A stretch of 64,000 nucleotides of DNA from Wandonia haliotis (GCF_039523435.1 NZ_BAAAFH010000003.1:1116001-1180000), one strand, 5' to 3'; shown: positions 52,780 through 61,566, numbered from the stretch's first letter. The notes: generated by a model from the sequence alone, not told the origin. Numbers and translations are program-made.

Positions 52780-52804
52780 TTGGGAAGCTTTTTGGGCTTC
52801 CCAA
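52780..52804 (+). terminator. Terminator-like hairpin after etfA
   Basis: TTGGGAAGC and GCTTCCCAA pair perfectly over nine bases across a seven-base loop. No T-run follows, so it may instead stabilise the etfA mRNA end or partly stop transcription before the nuclease gene. Confidence 0.55.
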
Positions 52805-52843
52805 GTCGTTCTGTAGAATGAAGATTGTAGTTCGCAAAAAAGC

Positions 52844-53437
52844 ATGGAAAAAGTAAAATTGGAAATTGTCGGCTTGTCGTACAGCCAAACTCAATCCGGA
52901 GCTTATGCACTTGTGCTTTCTGAAGTCGGAGGAAAAAGACGCTTACCGATTATAATAGGAGGGTTTGAAGCACAGGCAATAGCTATCGAACTGGAAAAAA
53001 TGACCCCGACACGACCGCTTACACACGATTTATTCAAAAATTTTGCTTCTGATTTTGGTATTGTAGTCAAAGAAGTAATAATTTACAACCTTGTCGAAGG
53101 TATTTTCTACTCAAAACTTATTTGCGAACAAAACGGAGAGATAAAAGAAATAGATGCCCGTACATCGGATGCGATCGCAATTGGTGTACGTTTTAATTGC
53201 CCTGTTTATACTTTTGAGTCAATTCTATCGTCAGCGGGAATTTTGCTGGATGAATCAGATGACTTCTCTGAACCTACGGTTACAAATCCATCTGAAGAAC
53301 AAAGTGAGCAAGGTTCATCCATGTCTACTATGAGTATTGCTGAACTGGAAGCTATGCTGGAAGATGCACTGGAGAAGGAAGAGTATGAATTGGCTTCAAA
53401 AATCCGAGATGAAATTAACAAACGCCAGGCTTCCTGA
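52844..53437 (+). CDS. Bifunctional nuclease (DUF151) with UVR motif
   Basis: A 197-residue protein. The DUF151/BFN domain (about 1-135) contains LVLSEVGGKRRLPIIIGGFE, MTPTRPLTHDLF and DARTSDAIAIGVRFNCPVY. A C-terminal UVR motif of about 35 residues (LEKEEYELASKIRDEINKR) resembles the UvrB-UvrC contact domain. Bifunctional nucleases show DNase and RNase activity in some organisms; activity here is inferred. Its end overlaps the N-terminal piece of the nucleoside transporter by 29 bases. Confidence 0.9.
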   Translation: MEKVKLEIVGLSYSQTQSGAYALVLSEVGGKRRLPIIIGGFEAQAIAIELEKMTPTRPLTHDLFKNFASDFGIVVKEVIIYNLVEGIFYSKLICEQNGEIKEIDARTSDAIAIGVRFNCPVYTFESILSSAGILLDESDDFSEPTVTNPSEEQSEQGSSMSTMSIAELEAMLEDALEKEEYELASKIRDEINKRQAS

Positions 53438-53570
53438 GTTTCTGCTAGTACTGTTCTGTTTTCTGACGTTTTTTTCGGTTTCATCTGAATTAACGGCACA
53501 GAATCAACGTGATTTTTCCGGTGAGTGGTTTCGACGACGTGCCGAAGTGACATTCGATTACAAATTCTGA
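53409..53570 (+). pseudogene. N-terminal part of the frameshifted CNT nucleoside transporter
   Basis: An ATG at 53409 opens a 53-residue frame with a good signal peptide (PEFLLVLFCFLTFFSVSS, cleavage near LTAQ) and then DFSGEWFRRRAEVTFDYKF, which ends at TGA 53568-53570. Bacteroidota CNT transporters usually begin with a signal peptide and a lipocalin-like domain joined to the membrane part (recalled family knowledge). The continuation (DTLFSKIRKGKWEL) is in the +1 frame from about 53569, so the gene is split by a one-base frame change. It may be an assembly or sequencing indel, a true mutation, or recoding at TTC-TGA-C. Confidence 0.7.
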
Positions 53571-53574
53571 CACT

Positions 53575-55038
53575 TTGTTTTCAAAAATCCGAAAAGGAAA
53601 ATGGGAACTGCATAACTCAACACACCTTATTTTGTCAGGAGCTTCTGAATCTGATACTTTTTTAATTAAAAAGAATGAAGAAAAGAAGTTGTCTTTTGTT
53701 TCTTCTTCAGGACGTAATTTTACGTTTCAAACGGAAGATATGCTTAACAATACAGGGTTTTCTTTTGAGTCTGTATTAAGAGGTTTATTAGGTTTATTGT
53801 CCCTGTTAGCAATTGGTTATCTTTTCAGTTCCGATAGAAGAAATATTAACTGGGGACAGGTTGCCAAAGGAATAGGATTACAAATTGTATTGGCTGTACT
53901 TATTCTCAAAGTTCCTTTTGTGGAGAGTGGTTTCGAGTTTCTTTCGAGAGGTTTTACGAAAGTTGTCAATATGGCGCATGAAGGAGCCGAATTTGTTTTC
54001 GGAAGTGTAGTTACGGGAGATCTGAATCCTATTGTGAAGAACTTCGTAACCTGGATCCTTCCTTCTGTGATCTTTTTCTCAGCACTTTCAGCATTATTGT
54101 ACTACTGGGGAATTCTTCAGAAGTTTGTTTATCTTATGGCAGTTGTCATGAAACGACTGATGGGCTTGTCAGGAGCTGAAAGCGTAGCCGCTGCTGGAAA
54201 TATATTCTTGGGACAAACAGAAGCACCCTTACTGGTGAAACCCTATTTGGGGAGAATGACCAAATCTGAACTCATGTCACTCATGGTCGGGGGGATGGCA
54301 ACAATTGCCGGTGGAGTTTTGGCGGCTTATATTGCGTTTCTGGGGGAAGGGGATAAGGTAAAAGAGTTATTTTTTGCCAAACACCTTTTAGCAGCTTCGA
54401 TTATGTCTGCACCGGCAGCCATTGTGTTTGCCAAAATTATACTTCCGGAAAAGGAGAAGTTTGACAAAAATTTGGAAGTATCGAAAGAAAAGTTAGGATC
54501 GAATGCTCTTGAAGCAATTGCTAATGGGACTTCCGACGGAATACGACTTGCGGCAAATGTCGCAGCGATGCTTATCGTTTTTATTAGTTTGATAGCCTTG
54601 TGTAATTATATCCTTGGGCTTACGGGACATTATACAGGACTAAATGCTGTTATAGCAAACGGGGGACAATATGATTCCCTGAGTTTTGAGTTTATTACCG
54701 GTTACCTGTTTTCCCCTCTCGCCTGGTTGATGGGCGTCCCATGGCAGGATGCAATGATCATAGGTCAGTTGATGGGAGAAAAGACCATTCTAAACGAGTT
54801 TGTAGCATATCCTCATTTGGGTAAATTGCAAGATGAACTAACAGGGAAATCCGTTATAATGGCAACTTATGTGTTGTGCGGATTTGCAAACTTTGCTTCC
54901 ATTGGTATTCAGGTTGGAGGAATCGGCGCACTGGCTCCGGAACGAAAATCAGAACTGGCACGATTTGGTATTAAATCTTTAATCGCCGGTACACTGGCTT
55001 GTATGATGACGGCTGTGCTGGTAGGAATGATTTACTAA
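53575..55038 (+). CDS. Concentrative nucleoside transporter (CNT/NupC family), 5'-shifted
   Basis: This frame gives a 487-residue product; the true protein probably includes the upstream 53 residues through a +1 frameshift (the frame is open back to 53551). Residues about 1-55 complete a lipocalin-like beta domain. A first membrane helix (about 65-85) leads into the CNT core with about nine more helices. Family signatures are AAAGNIFLGQTEAPLLVKPY and GMATIAGGVLAAYIAFLG, and the C-terminal CGFANFASIGIQVGGIG. CNT proteins import nucleosides with Na+ or H+. The annotated TTG at 53575 is only the first possible in-frame start after the shift. Confidence 0.85.
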   Translation: MFSKIRKGKWELHNSTHLILSGASESDTFLIKKNEEKKLSFVSSSGRNFTFQTEDMLNNTGFSFESVLRGLLGLLSLLAIGYLFSSDRRNINWGQVAKGIGLQIVLAVLILKVPFVESGFEFLSRGFTKVVNMAHEGAEFVFGSVVTGDLNPIVKNFVTWILPSVIFFSALSALLYYWGILQKFVYLMAVVMKRLMGLSGAESVAAAGNIFLGQTEAPLLVKPYLGRMTKSELMSLMVGGMATIAGGVLAAYIAFLGEGDKVKELFFAKHLLAASIMSAPAAIVFAKIILPEKEKFDKNLEVSKEKLGSNALEAIANGTSDGIRLAANVAAMLIVFISLIALCNYILGLTGHYTGLNAVIANGGQYDSLSFEFITGYLFSPLAWLMGVPWQDAMIIGQLMGEKTILNEFVAYPHLGKLQDELTGKSVIMATYVLCGFANFASIGIQVGGIGALAPERKSELARFGIKSLIAGTLACMMTAVLVGMIY

Positions 55039-55047
55039 ACAGCCGCT

Positions 55048-55416
55048 TTATTGCACGAGGATGGTGTTTTCAAAGCCATCACAAACCCATTCGAGTTTCT
55101 TCCCTTTTTTAGCAATTCGTATGGAAGCTTTTCCCAGGGGATCTTCTAGTTCTAAGGTGTATGTACTATACTCTTTCGTAACTGCTTTGAGAACCGGAAT
55201 AGTAGAGAATGTTTTGCCATCCAGGTCAACTGAAACATTGTTTTTGTCAATGGTTACCCGAAGAACAGCTCCCGCAATCTGTATGGCTTGTTCCTTTTCG
55301 GAAATTGTGTAGGGAGTTACTGTTCCCTGATAAACGCCTCTGTATTTCCGGGGTACTTTGTCGGACGTAGTACTTAAGAATAAGAAAGAAAGTAATATGA
55401 TCAGGAAAATGCGCAT
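55048..55416 (-). CDS. Exported hypothetical protein
   Basis: A 122-residue protein with a signal peptide (RIFLIILLSFLFLSTTSDK). The mature part has a beta-rich pattern, with a repeated short strand type such as RGVYQGTVTPYTI and STYTLELEDP, and ends in FENTILVQ. I do not recognise a family. It is 18 bases downstream of the DAHP synthase gene on the minus strand and may be the last gene of that operon; it converges on the CNT gene with a nine-base gap. Confidence 0.6.
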   Translation of the reverse strand: MRIFLIILLSFLFLSTTSDKVPRKYRGVYQGTVTPYTISEKEQAIQIAGAVLRVTIDKNNVSVDLDGKTFSTIPVLKAVTKEYSTYTLELEDPLGKASIRIAKKGKKLEWVCDGFENTILVQ

Positions 55417-55434
55417 ACGCCAATTTAAAAAGAA

Positions 55435-56517
55435 TTACTTGTTATGCAAAACAGAACTCTGTCTTTCAATGGATTCGGAGTGAATCGTGTTGAATATTTT
55501 TCGGATAAATTCTCTGTTTAAGCCTTTGGATGCGCCATAACCTAAATGTTCTTCCAGTAGTTGATTCCATCTGTTCTCCTGAAAAATGGACATGTTATGC
55601 TCCTTTTTAAACCGGGCAATATCATTGACAATATTCATCCGTTGACTGAGAAGTCCTATGAGTTGATTATCAATATCGTTAATTGTATTTCGAAGATCTT
55701 CGAATCCTGATAATTCAATTCCATGTGGGAATTCATCCCGAACGATAAGTTCTTTCAGTAGTTCTTTCAGGGTCTCAGGTGTAATTTGCTGTCTGGCGTC
55801 ACTCCACGCTTCTTCGGGAGTGATATGGGTTTCAATCATCAAACCATCAAACATCAGGTCAAGTGCAATTTGAGAGACTAACGGAACCAACTCCCTTTTT
55901 CCCGTTATATGGCTCGGATCGCAAATCAGAAGTAAGTCGGGACGTTGTTTTTTTAATTCAATTGCCATTTCCCATTCCGGTCTGTTTCGGTAAACGGATT
56001 TGTTGAACTGAGAAACACCTCTGTGAACTGCTCCTATTCTTGTTATTCCGGCATTTTCAAGACGTTCGATCGCTCCGATCCAGAGATCAACATCAGGATT
56101 GACAGGGTTTTTAACAAGAACAGGAATATCAGTGCCCTTTATTGTTTCTGCTATTTCCTGTACAGCAAAAGGGTTCACAGTAGTTCGCGCACCAATCCAA
56201 AGTATATCAATACCAGCTTCCAAAGCATCCAGTACGTGCTGACGATTAGCAACTTCAACAGTAGATTTTAAACCAAAATCGCGAGTAGCTTTTTTGATCC
56301 AGGGAAGAGCTTCTTTTCCGACTCCCTCAAAACTTCCTGGTCGTGTTCTCGGCTTCCATACTCCTGCCCGGAAAATTTTAACACCTGTTTCAGCAATCTT
56401 TCTGGCAATTTCGTATACCTGATCTTCTGTCTCAGCACTACAGGGACCGGCAATGGTGAGCAGTTTCTTTTCATTAAAGAATGGCCAGGTCGTATATTTA
56501 TTTTTTATTACAGACAT
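55435..56517 (-). CDS. Bifunctional DAHP synthase / chorismate mutase
   Basis: A 360-residue fusion. The N-terminal type I DAHP synthase domain (about 1-265) has LLTIAGPCSAETEDQV, FRAGVWKPRTRPGSFEG, WIGARTTVNPFAVQE and ICDPSHITGKRELV, and joins erythrose 4-phosphate with PEP to begin aromatic synthesis. The C-terminal AroQ-type chorismate mutase domain (about 268-355, with DIDNQLIGLLSQRMNIV) makes prephenate. The ATG at 56517 (MSVIKNKYTT) is chosen over an upstream start at 56550 because relatives start there. It lies between xerD and a small exported protein on the minus strand; aroQ is close by. Confidence 0.93.
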   Translation of the reverse strand: MSVIKNKYTTWPFFNEKKLLTIAGPCSAETEDQVYEIARKIAETGVKIFRAGVWKPRTRPGSFEGVGKEALPWIKKATRDFGLKSTVEVANRQHVLDALEAGIDILWIGARTTVNPFAVQEIAETIKGTDIPVLVKNPVNPDVDLWIGAIERLENAGITRIGAVHRGVSQFNKSVYRNRPEWEMAIELKKQRPDLLLICDPSHITGKRELVPLVSQIALDLMFDGLMIETHITPEEAWSDARQQITPETLKELLKELIVRDEFPHGIELSGFEDLRNTINDIDNQLIGLLSQRMNIVNDIARFKKEHNMSIFQENRWNQLLEEHLGYGASKGLNREFIRKIFNTIHSESIERQSSVLHNK

Positions 56518-56577
56518 GTTCTTTTTTCCTTTCAACAAAATAATTCTCAAAAGGGTTCTACAAAGATAGTGACTAAA

Positions 56578-57480
56578 TTATCGTTTATTTCGGGGATGGT
56601 ATAACAAAATTGCATCGCGTTGAGCTGTTTGACTGATGTGGGTATAAATTTCGGTTGTAATAATTGATTCATGCCCTAACATGTCTTGTATTGCTCTGAG
56701 GTTTGCACCTCCTTCAATAAGGTGAGTGGCAAAAGAGTGCCGGAAGGTGTGCGGACTGATGTTTTTCCGTAAACCAATACTTTCAGCAAGATTTTTAATA
56801 ATGGTAAAGATCATAACCCGTGTGAGTTGTTTTCCTCTTCGATTCAGAAAGACAAAATCTTCATATCCCAGGGCAATCGAAATATGGTTTCGCATACTGT
56901 CGTAGTATAGGTTTATCTCTTTTTCCACACTAGGACTTACAGGAACGAGCCGCTCTTTATTTCCTTTCCCGATTACCCGGACAAAACCTTCTTCAAAATA
57001 GAGATTTGAGAGCTTGAGGTCACAAAGTTCACTTACACGTAATCCGCAACTGTATAAGGTTTCCAGTATAGCTTTGTTTCGATGCCCTTCCTGTTTGGAG
57101 AGGTCGATTGCAGCCTGAAGTTGGTCAATTTCTTCGATTGTTAAAACTTCGGGGAGTTTTCTCCCGATACGTGGAGCTTCCAGAAGTTCTGCAGGACTGG
57201 TTTCAATTGTATTTTCCAGTACAAGAAAATCAAAGAATTGTTTGATCCCGCTGATTATACGGGCTTGTGACCGTGCCGCCAGTCCAAGGTCAAATAACTC
57301 TCCGGCAAAAAGCTTAAGGTCACTTAATTGGAGTTGTTCAGGAGATTTTTCCAAAGGTTCAGCGTACTCCCATAGCTTTTTAACGTCCTCTCTGTAAGCG
57401 GAAATTGAATTTTCACTTAATCCTTTTTCAATTTTTAAGTAACTTTCGAAATTCTTTAAATATGTATTCCAGTTAGACAA
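56578..57480 (-). CDS. xerD: Tyrosine recombinase XerD
   Basis: A 300-residue recombinase acting with XerC at dif. The N-terminal DNA-binding domain begins YLKIEKGLSENSISAYREDV. Catalytic residues are complete: R in CGLRVSELCDL, HxxR in HTFRHSFATHLI, H in LGHESIITTE and Y in IYTH. The start is TTG at 57480, as no ATG exists before the conserved region and a stop lies 15 bases upstream. Its first base pairs with the A of the divergent aroQ ATG. A perfect minus-strand -7 box lies inside aroQ at 57547-57540. Confidence 0.9.
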   Translation of the reverse strand: MSNWNTYLKNFESYLKIEKGLSENSISAYREDVKKLWEYAEPLEKSPEQLQLSDLKLFAGELFDLGLAARSQARIISGIKQFFDFLVLENTIETSPAELLEAPRIGRKLPEVLTIEEIDQLQAAIDLSKQEGHRNKAILETLYSCGLRVSELCDLKLSNLYFEEGFVRVIGKGNKERLVPVSPSVEKEINLYYDSMRNHISIALGYEDFVFLNRRGKQLTRVMIFTIIKNLAESIGLRKNISPHTFRHSFATHLIEGGANLRAIQDMLGHESIITTEIYTHISQTAQRDAILLYHPRNKR

Positions 57481-57902
57481 TGAAAAAAATTTTAATTATT
57501 AACGGACCAAATCTTAATTTACTGGGAACCCGTGAACCACAAATATACGGTGAAAAAGGATTTGAAGCGATTTTGGAAGACCTGAGACGGGAGTTTTCTG
57601 ATTGTACGCTGGAGTACACCCAATCGAATCACGAAGGGGAAATAATAGATGCGCTTCAACAAAGTGAGCACGATGGGATCGTTTTAAACGCCGGAGGATA
57701 TACGCATACATCAGTAGCTATTCGTGATGCTGTTTCATCGGTTACTGTTCCCGTAATTGAGGTACATATCTCAAACATTAGTGCGCGGGAAAGCTTCCGA
57801 CACGACTCTCTGATATCACCTGTAGTTGAGGGATGTGTTTTCGGTTTCGGTACAGATGGGTACGCATTGGGTATTATAGCTGTTCTTCGGATAAAGAAAT
57901 AG
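57480..57902 (+). CDS. aroQ: 3-dehydroquinate dehydratase, type II
   Basis: A 140-residue type II dehydroquinase of the shikimate pathway. Signature segments: ILIINGPNLNLLGTREPQIY (N-terminus with catalytic region), YTQSNHEGEIIDALQQS, LNAGGYTHTSVAIRDAV and EVHISNISARESFRH (catalytic histidine). Together with DAHP synthase/chorismate mutase at 55435 it gives two shikimate-pathway steps near each other. Start codons of aroQ and xerD share one base pair, so its promoter must lie within the xerD coding sequence. Confidence 0.96.
   Translation: MKKILIINGPNLNLLGTREPQIYGEKGFEAILEDLRREFSDCTLEYTQSNHEGEIIDALQQSEHDGIVLNAGGYTHTSVAIRDAVSSVTVPVIEVHISNISARESFRHDSLISPVVEGCVFGFGTDGYALGIIAVLRIKK
57540..57547 (-). 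promoter_or_regulatory. Candidate -7 element for xerD, inside aroQ
   Basis: CAAATATA on the plus strand reads TATATTTG on the minus strand, a perfect -7 box. Initiation near 57535 gives a 55-base leader for xerD. The -33 element is weak. Confidence 0.45.
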
Positions 57903-58027
57903 AGTGTTTGAATAAAAAAAGGGTGTTCAATTAGCTGTTTTTCAGTGTTTTTTAATTTTTTTCGTGTTTTTTGAAATCCATAACCGGATGGCTTGCGTAA
58001 GTAGGGTAAATCAAAAAACAAGAAATT

Positions 58028-59023
58028 ATGAATTACAAGAGAATTAACCAGTTAATGATTATACCAGCCCTGGTATTTTCGATTGCTTCCGGATTTTCAT
58101 CCTGTAAAAAAGAGGAGGAAGAACCTATGCCGACCCCTGTTCAGATGAAATCCAGTACGTATGATTATGAGTTTAACAATGGTCAGGTAGTAGAGTCTGC
58201 AGCGTATGCCGGTATGCACAATGATAATTTGACAGCTGCATTAACTGTTGAAGAAGTGTCAGGTGGTCAGTCAAAAATCACAGTGGAATTGACAAATACG
58301 GTAGATGGAGCAATGTATATGATTCATGCTCATGATGCTGCCGACCCGGGATCTACGCCCAATGGAACTCCGTATAATGAAACCCCGAACAGTGAGGTTT
58401 TTTCTAAAATGGTAACCGGTAATGGTGGGACGGTTTCTGTTTCTCAAACAGTAAATAGTTCGTATATTGAGATTACCACAAATTACAATGGTTTTTTTGT
58501 AGTCCATGATCCATTACAAAATGTTAGTACTTCAGATGTTAGTACCTTCCTTGTAGTAGGAACGTTTGCCCGGGAACAACAAGCTTCTAATCTGGCATCA
58601 ATGACCTATGATTATGCATTCAACACGGGACAGTTGGTTGCTGAGTATGCATACTCCGGCTCGCATAGTTCAACTATTTCGGCACGTCTTCGTCTTCAGG
58701 AGCTGACTAATGGAATGACACGTGTCTCAGTGATGTTGATGAACTCTGTAAGTGGCGAAATGTATATGGTTCATGCACATGATACCGCTGATCCGGCAAC
58801 AACTCCTAATGGTACGCCTTACAATGAAACACCAAATGGAGATGTATTAACGCTGATGATCAACGGAAATGGTTCTACAGCAATGAACAGTCAGTTTTCA
58901 CCTATGAGTATTACCGAGTTATCAGGAACTTATTCAGGATTTTTTGTAGTTCACGATCCACTTCAACCAATAAGCACCACGGATCCAACAACGTATGTTG
59001 TGTTAGGAGTGTTTGCTAACTAA
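58028..59023 (+). CDS. Surface lipoprotein with two tandem homologous domains
   Basis: A 331-residue lipoprotein. The leader ends in FSSC with lipid attachment at C26, followed by KKEEEE, a charged sequence like the export signal that sends Bacteroidota lipoproteins to the outer face. The mature protein consists of two related domains of about 140 residues (about 43-188 and 194-331). Each contains MYM-(I/V)-HAHD-(A/T)-ADP, then a nearly identical TPNGTPYNETPN, and ends near GFFVVHDPLQ. The histidine-aspartate motif loosely recalls CHRD or copper-zinc dismutase domains, but I cannot name the family. It is monocistronic with a terminator after it. Confidence 0.75.
   Translation: MNYKRINQLMIIPALVFSIASGFSSCKKEEEEPMPTPVQMKSSTYDYEFNNGQVVESAAYAGMHNDNLTAALTVEEVSGGQSKITVELTNTVDGAMYMIHAHDAADPGSTPNGTPYNETPNSEVFSKMVTGNGGTVSVSQTVNSSYIEITTNYNGFFVVHDPLQNVSTSDVSTFLVVGTFAREQQASNLASMTYDYAFNTGQLVAEYAYSGSHSSTISARLRLQELTNGMTRVSVMLMNSVSGEMYMVHAHDTADPATTPNGTPYNETPNGDVLTLMINGNGSTAMNSQFSPMSITELSGTYSGFFVVHDPLQPISTTDPTTYVVLGVFAN
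58157..59017 (+). repeat. Coding tandem duplication inside the lipoprotein gene
   Basis: The two halves (about 58157-58590 and 58600-59017) encode domains in the same order with identical or near-identical motifs, so the gene arose by internal duplication. DNA identity is moderate, with third-position changes throughout, which points to an old event. Confidence 0.75.
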
Positions 59024-59048
59024 TCAGTTTAGTAAACCTTTAGAGAAG

Positions 59049-59075
59049 AATCCCTTAGCAATAAGGGATTTTTTT
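59049..59075 (+). terminator. Terminator after the tandem-domain lipoprotein
   Basis: AATCCCTTA and TAAGGGATT form a nine-pair stem with the loop GCAA, followed by five T, then A. It ends beside the stop codon of the convergent GT2 gene. Confidence 0.93.
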
Positions 59076-60117
59076 ATTTTTTCCAACCTTCCAGATCAGA
59101 GAAGTGAGCGACTCCTTTTATGAACTTTTGCCAGAGAATACTCTTCGGATATACACAGGTTAACGCTTTAGGAGTAGCTATCGAAGAACGAATTTCTTTT
59201 CGCTTTTTCAAGAGCTTTCCAAGGGCCTTGTAGTAATGCATGTGTGCCATAAACAACGAGCCGATATGAGTAAGGTTTCCAGATAACAAAAAACGTATGC
59301 CTGCTAATCCATCAAGACAAAGCCGTCTGAATATTTTAGGGAAGAGCCAACCTTCATAGTTTTTTGTAATCATATACAAACTATTCCGGAAGTTCAGATA
59401 CGTTTTTTTGGGATTCATATAATCCAGTGTTCCTCCGCCAACATGATACACTTCACTGTTTCCTACAGCGTAAAATGAATAGCCAAGTCGTTTTAACCTC
59501 CAACAGAGATCAATCTCTTCCATGTGAGCGAAAAAATCGTTGTCTAACCCTCCGGATGAATGATATAAATCAGCACGTATCATAAGACAAGCTCCCGTTG
59601 CCCAGAAGATTTCAATCGTATCATTGTATTGTCCCTTATCTTCTTCAATTGCTTCAAAAATCCGACCGCGGCAAAAAGGAAAGTAATCTTTGTCCAGAAA
59701 TCCGCCGGCTGCACCCGCATGCTCAAAATATCCCTTTCGGTGAAAAGATCTGATTTTTGGTTGGCATCCGGCAATAGAGTTGTCGGATTGCATTACTTCC
59801 AATAATGGAGTGATCCAGTTTTCCGTGACTTCCACATCACTATTGAGAAGTATATAGTATTCGGCTTCTACTTTTGAGAGAGCGTCATTGTAGCCTTTCG
59901 CAAAACCACCGTTTTCAGTATTTACAATAATTTGTACGTCAGGAAAGTTGGTTCGGACATAAGTAACAGACTCATCGGTAGAATTATTGTCAGCAAGAAC
60001 AACCTGATGAGGTGAAGAATAGCGAACGACTTTGTCCAGAAATTGTTCGAGATATTTTTTACCGTTCCAATTCAGAATAACAACGGCGACAAGCGGTTTT
60101 TCCTCTTTCATAAGCAT
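59074..60117 (-). CDS. GT2 family glycosyltransferase
   Basis: A 347-residue family 2 glycosyltransferase of the rhamnosyltransferase-like type. The GT-A motifs are VAVVILNWNGKKYLEQFL (about 9-26), VVLADNNSTDES (about 38-49), LLNSDVEVTENW (about 90-101) and HMEEIDLCWRLKRLGY (about 198-213, with the ED-like catalytic region). The C-terminal part has amphipathic helices and no clear membrane segments. Acceptor and sugar are unknown. It starts 24 bases after the stop of the GWxTD gene and may share its transcript. Confidence 0.88.
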   Translation of the reverse strand: MLMKEEKPLVAVVILNWNGKKYLEQFLDKVVRYSSPHQVVLADNNSTDESVTYVRTNFPDVQIIVNTENGGFAKGYNDALSKVEAEYYILLNSDVEVTENWITPLLEVMQSDNSIAGCQPKIRSFHRKGYFEHAGAAGGFLDKDYFPFCRGRIFEAIEEDKGQYNDTIEIFWATGACLMIRADLYHSSGGLDNDFFAHMEEIDLCWRLKRLGYSFYAVGNSEVYHVGGGTLDYMNPKKTYLNFRNSLYMITKNYEGWLFPKIFRRLCLDGLAGIRFLLSGNLTHIGSLFMAHMHYYKALGKLLKKRKEIRSSIATPKALTCVYPKSILWQKFIKGVAHFSDLEGWKK

Positions 60118-60141
60118 CGAAAAATACGAATTATTGCTGAG

Positions 60142-61566
60142 TTACCAGCGTTGCCCGCCTTCCATTATATCTTCATCGTTTGTTCGTGAGCGGGTGTTTA
60201 CGGTATTCCCTCTCGTGCGCAATTCCTGTTGCCAACGGCTGTTGTATAATTCTCCCGGCATATCAGAGTGCAGGAGAACATATTCATTCCCGACGCGCGT
60301 CGGGTTGTAGAATACAAAACGCTTGTTTGAGAATTGTTGCAGCTTATAGTACTGCCAGATCTCATAAGGATACTCATTCGATTCATTGGGTCTGCTGACC
60401 ACTGCATTTGGAGGACCGTATTTCAGGAATACTCTTCCTCTGTCTGTTCTGAATCCGGGCATTAGTGAGGTACCGTACTCTTTTTCAACAGTGTTGATCA
60501 GTGATTTATATTTTAACCACTCTTCAGTTGGTTTTAACTGGGCTGTTTTTTTCCAATACGACTGGAAATATTTTTGTGCAACCGTTGTGTCCTGTTTTTT
60601 GAGAACTTCAATTATATTTTGTTCTTCAATACGTGTTGAAATAGGAATAAGACTTTCCAAGTAATAAAATAAAGAGTCTCCGGGAACTTCTTTCATAAAT
60701 ATCGGATCCAGAATAGTTTCGTTTACATCACCATATATGTCCGTGATAATCGGATTAAAGCGATCGAAGAATAATTGCTTCTGACGGATAACAATTCCTT
60801 CGTCATCAAGTAATTCCAATCCAAGGTAGTACTCTCCACTTTCCAGTTTATCAATGTTAAAAGAATAGAGAAGAGGGATAACTGATGCGGGGGATAAACG
60901 CTTTATTCCCATGTACTGATCCACTACTTTTCGTGTGTTTTTATCTGCAATGAAATAGCGAAGAACAAACCGGGCAGAATCTCCCAATAAGTTGGTGTTG
61001 TATAACTCACAATAGAAAATTAATTTTTCCGATTCCACCGGAAAGTAGGTCGATAACCGGGGGATAATTTCCATCCCGTTTTTAGTAAACTCTGTATTTC
61101 CATTTGATTTAGAGAGCGTTTCTATAAGTCCTATGTCGGAGAATCCCAGGTTTTCGGATTGATCCTCCACAACAATGTCTTGCATAAATGTTAGGGTGTC
61201 ATCCGTATTATTTTTATCGACGACAGACAATTCCAGTTGATATGCTCCGGGAAGCACACTAAACCTTCTGATGGAATAAAAGTCTTCAAATAAGGTATCT
61301 CCCAAAGGAGTGGTTTTCAAACTGTATTTATCAAAATCAAAGATTTTATCTTCTTGAGATAGTATTAGGCTTATAGCAACTTCGCCCTGCTTTTTACCTT
61401 CCACATCAGCATAATGAACCGAAGAGGCCAGAAATTGCATGTATACTTCCAGGTAATGCCCGTTTTCCGGACTGTAAAAAGAATTGTGATCCAGAATCAG
61501 GCGGAGGTTTCTTCCGGAAACCTGAAATGATAACAGGGCTATAGTCAGAAATAGTATTATTCGCAT
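60142..61566 (-). CDS. GWxTD domain protein
   Basis: A 474-residue exported protein with signal peptide (MRIILFLTIALLSFQVSG). The first 270 residues are beta-rich with Ig-like features (for example FSVLPGAYQLELSVVDKNN). The C-terminal 150 residues form the GWxTD domain: GFRTDRGRVFLKYGPPNAVV (here F replaces the family tryptophan), EIWQYYKLQQFSNKRFVFYN and a final VLLHSDMPGELYN. The function of GWxTD proteins is not known; they are common in Bacteroidota envelopes. Upstream lies a 283-base structured region. Confidence 0.85.
   Translation of the reverse strand: MRIILFLTIALLSFQVSGRNLRLILDHNSFYSPENGHYLEVYMQFLASSVHYADVEGKKQGEVAISLILSQEDKIFDFDKYSLKTTPLGDTLFEDFYSIRRFSVLPGAYQLELSVVDKNNTDDTLTFMQDIVVEDQSENLGFSDIGLIETLSKSNGNTEFTKNGMEIIPRLSTYFPVESEKLIFYCELYNTNLLGDSARFVLRYFIADKNTRKVVDQYMGIKRLSPASVIPLLYSFNIDKLESGEYYLGLELLDDEGIVIRQKQLFFDRFNPIITDIYGDVNETILDPIFMKEVPGDSLFYYLESLIPISTRIEEQNIIEVLKKQDTTVAQKYFQSYWKKTAQLKPTEEWLKYKSLINTVEKEYGTSLMPGFRTDRGRVFLKYGPPNAVVSRPNESNEYPYEIWQYYKLQQFSNKRFVFYNPTRVGNEYVLLHSDMPGELYNSRWQQELRTRGNTVNTRSRTNDEDIMEGGQRW

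Noticed and set aside
16758..57480. Phage or integron integrases
   Set aside because: Both tyrosine recombinases have XerC/XerD features and housekeeping neighbours; no attachment sites or phage genes are seen.
57960..58027. Possible ECF-sigma promoter before the tandem-domain lipoprotein
   Set aside because: Only partial resemblance (GAAAT...GCGTAA) with no matching sites elsewhere in the window to support it.
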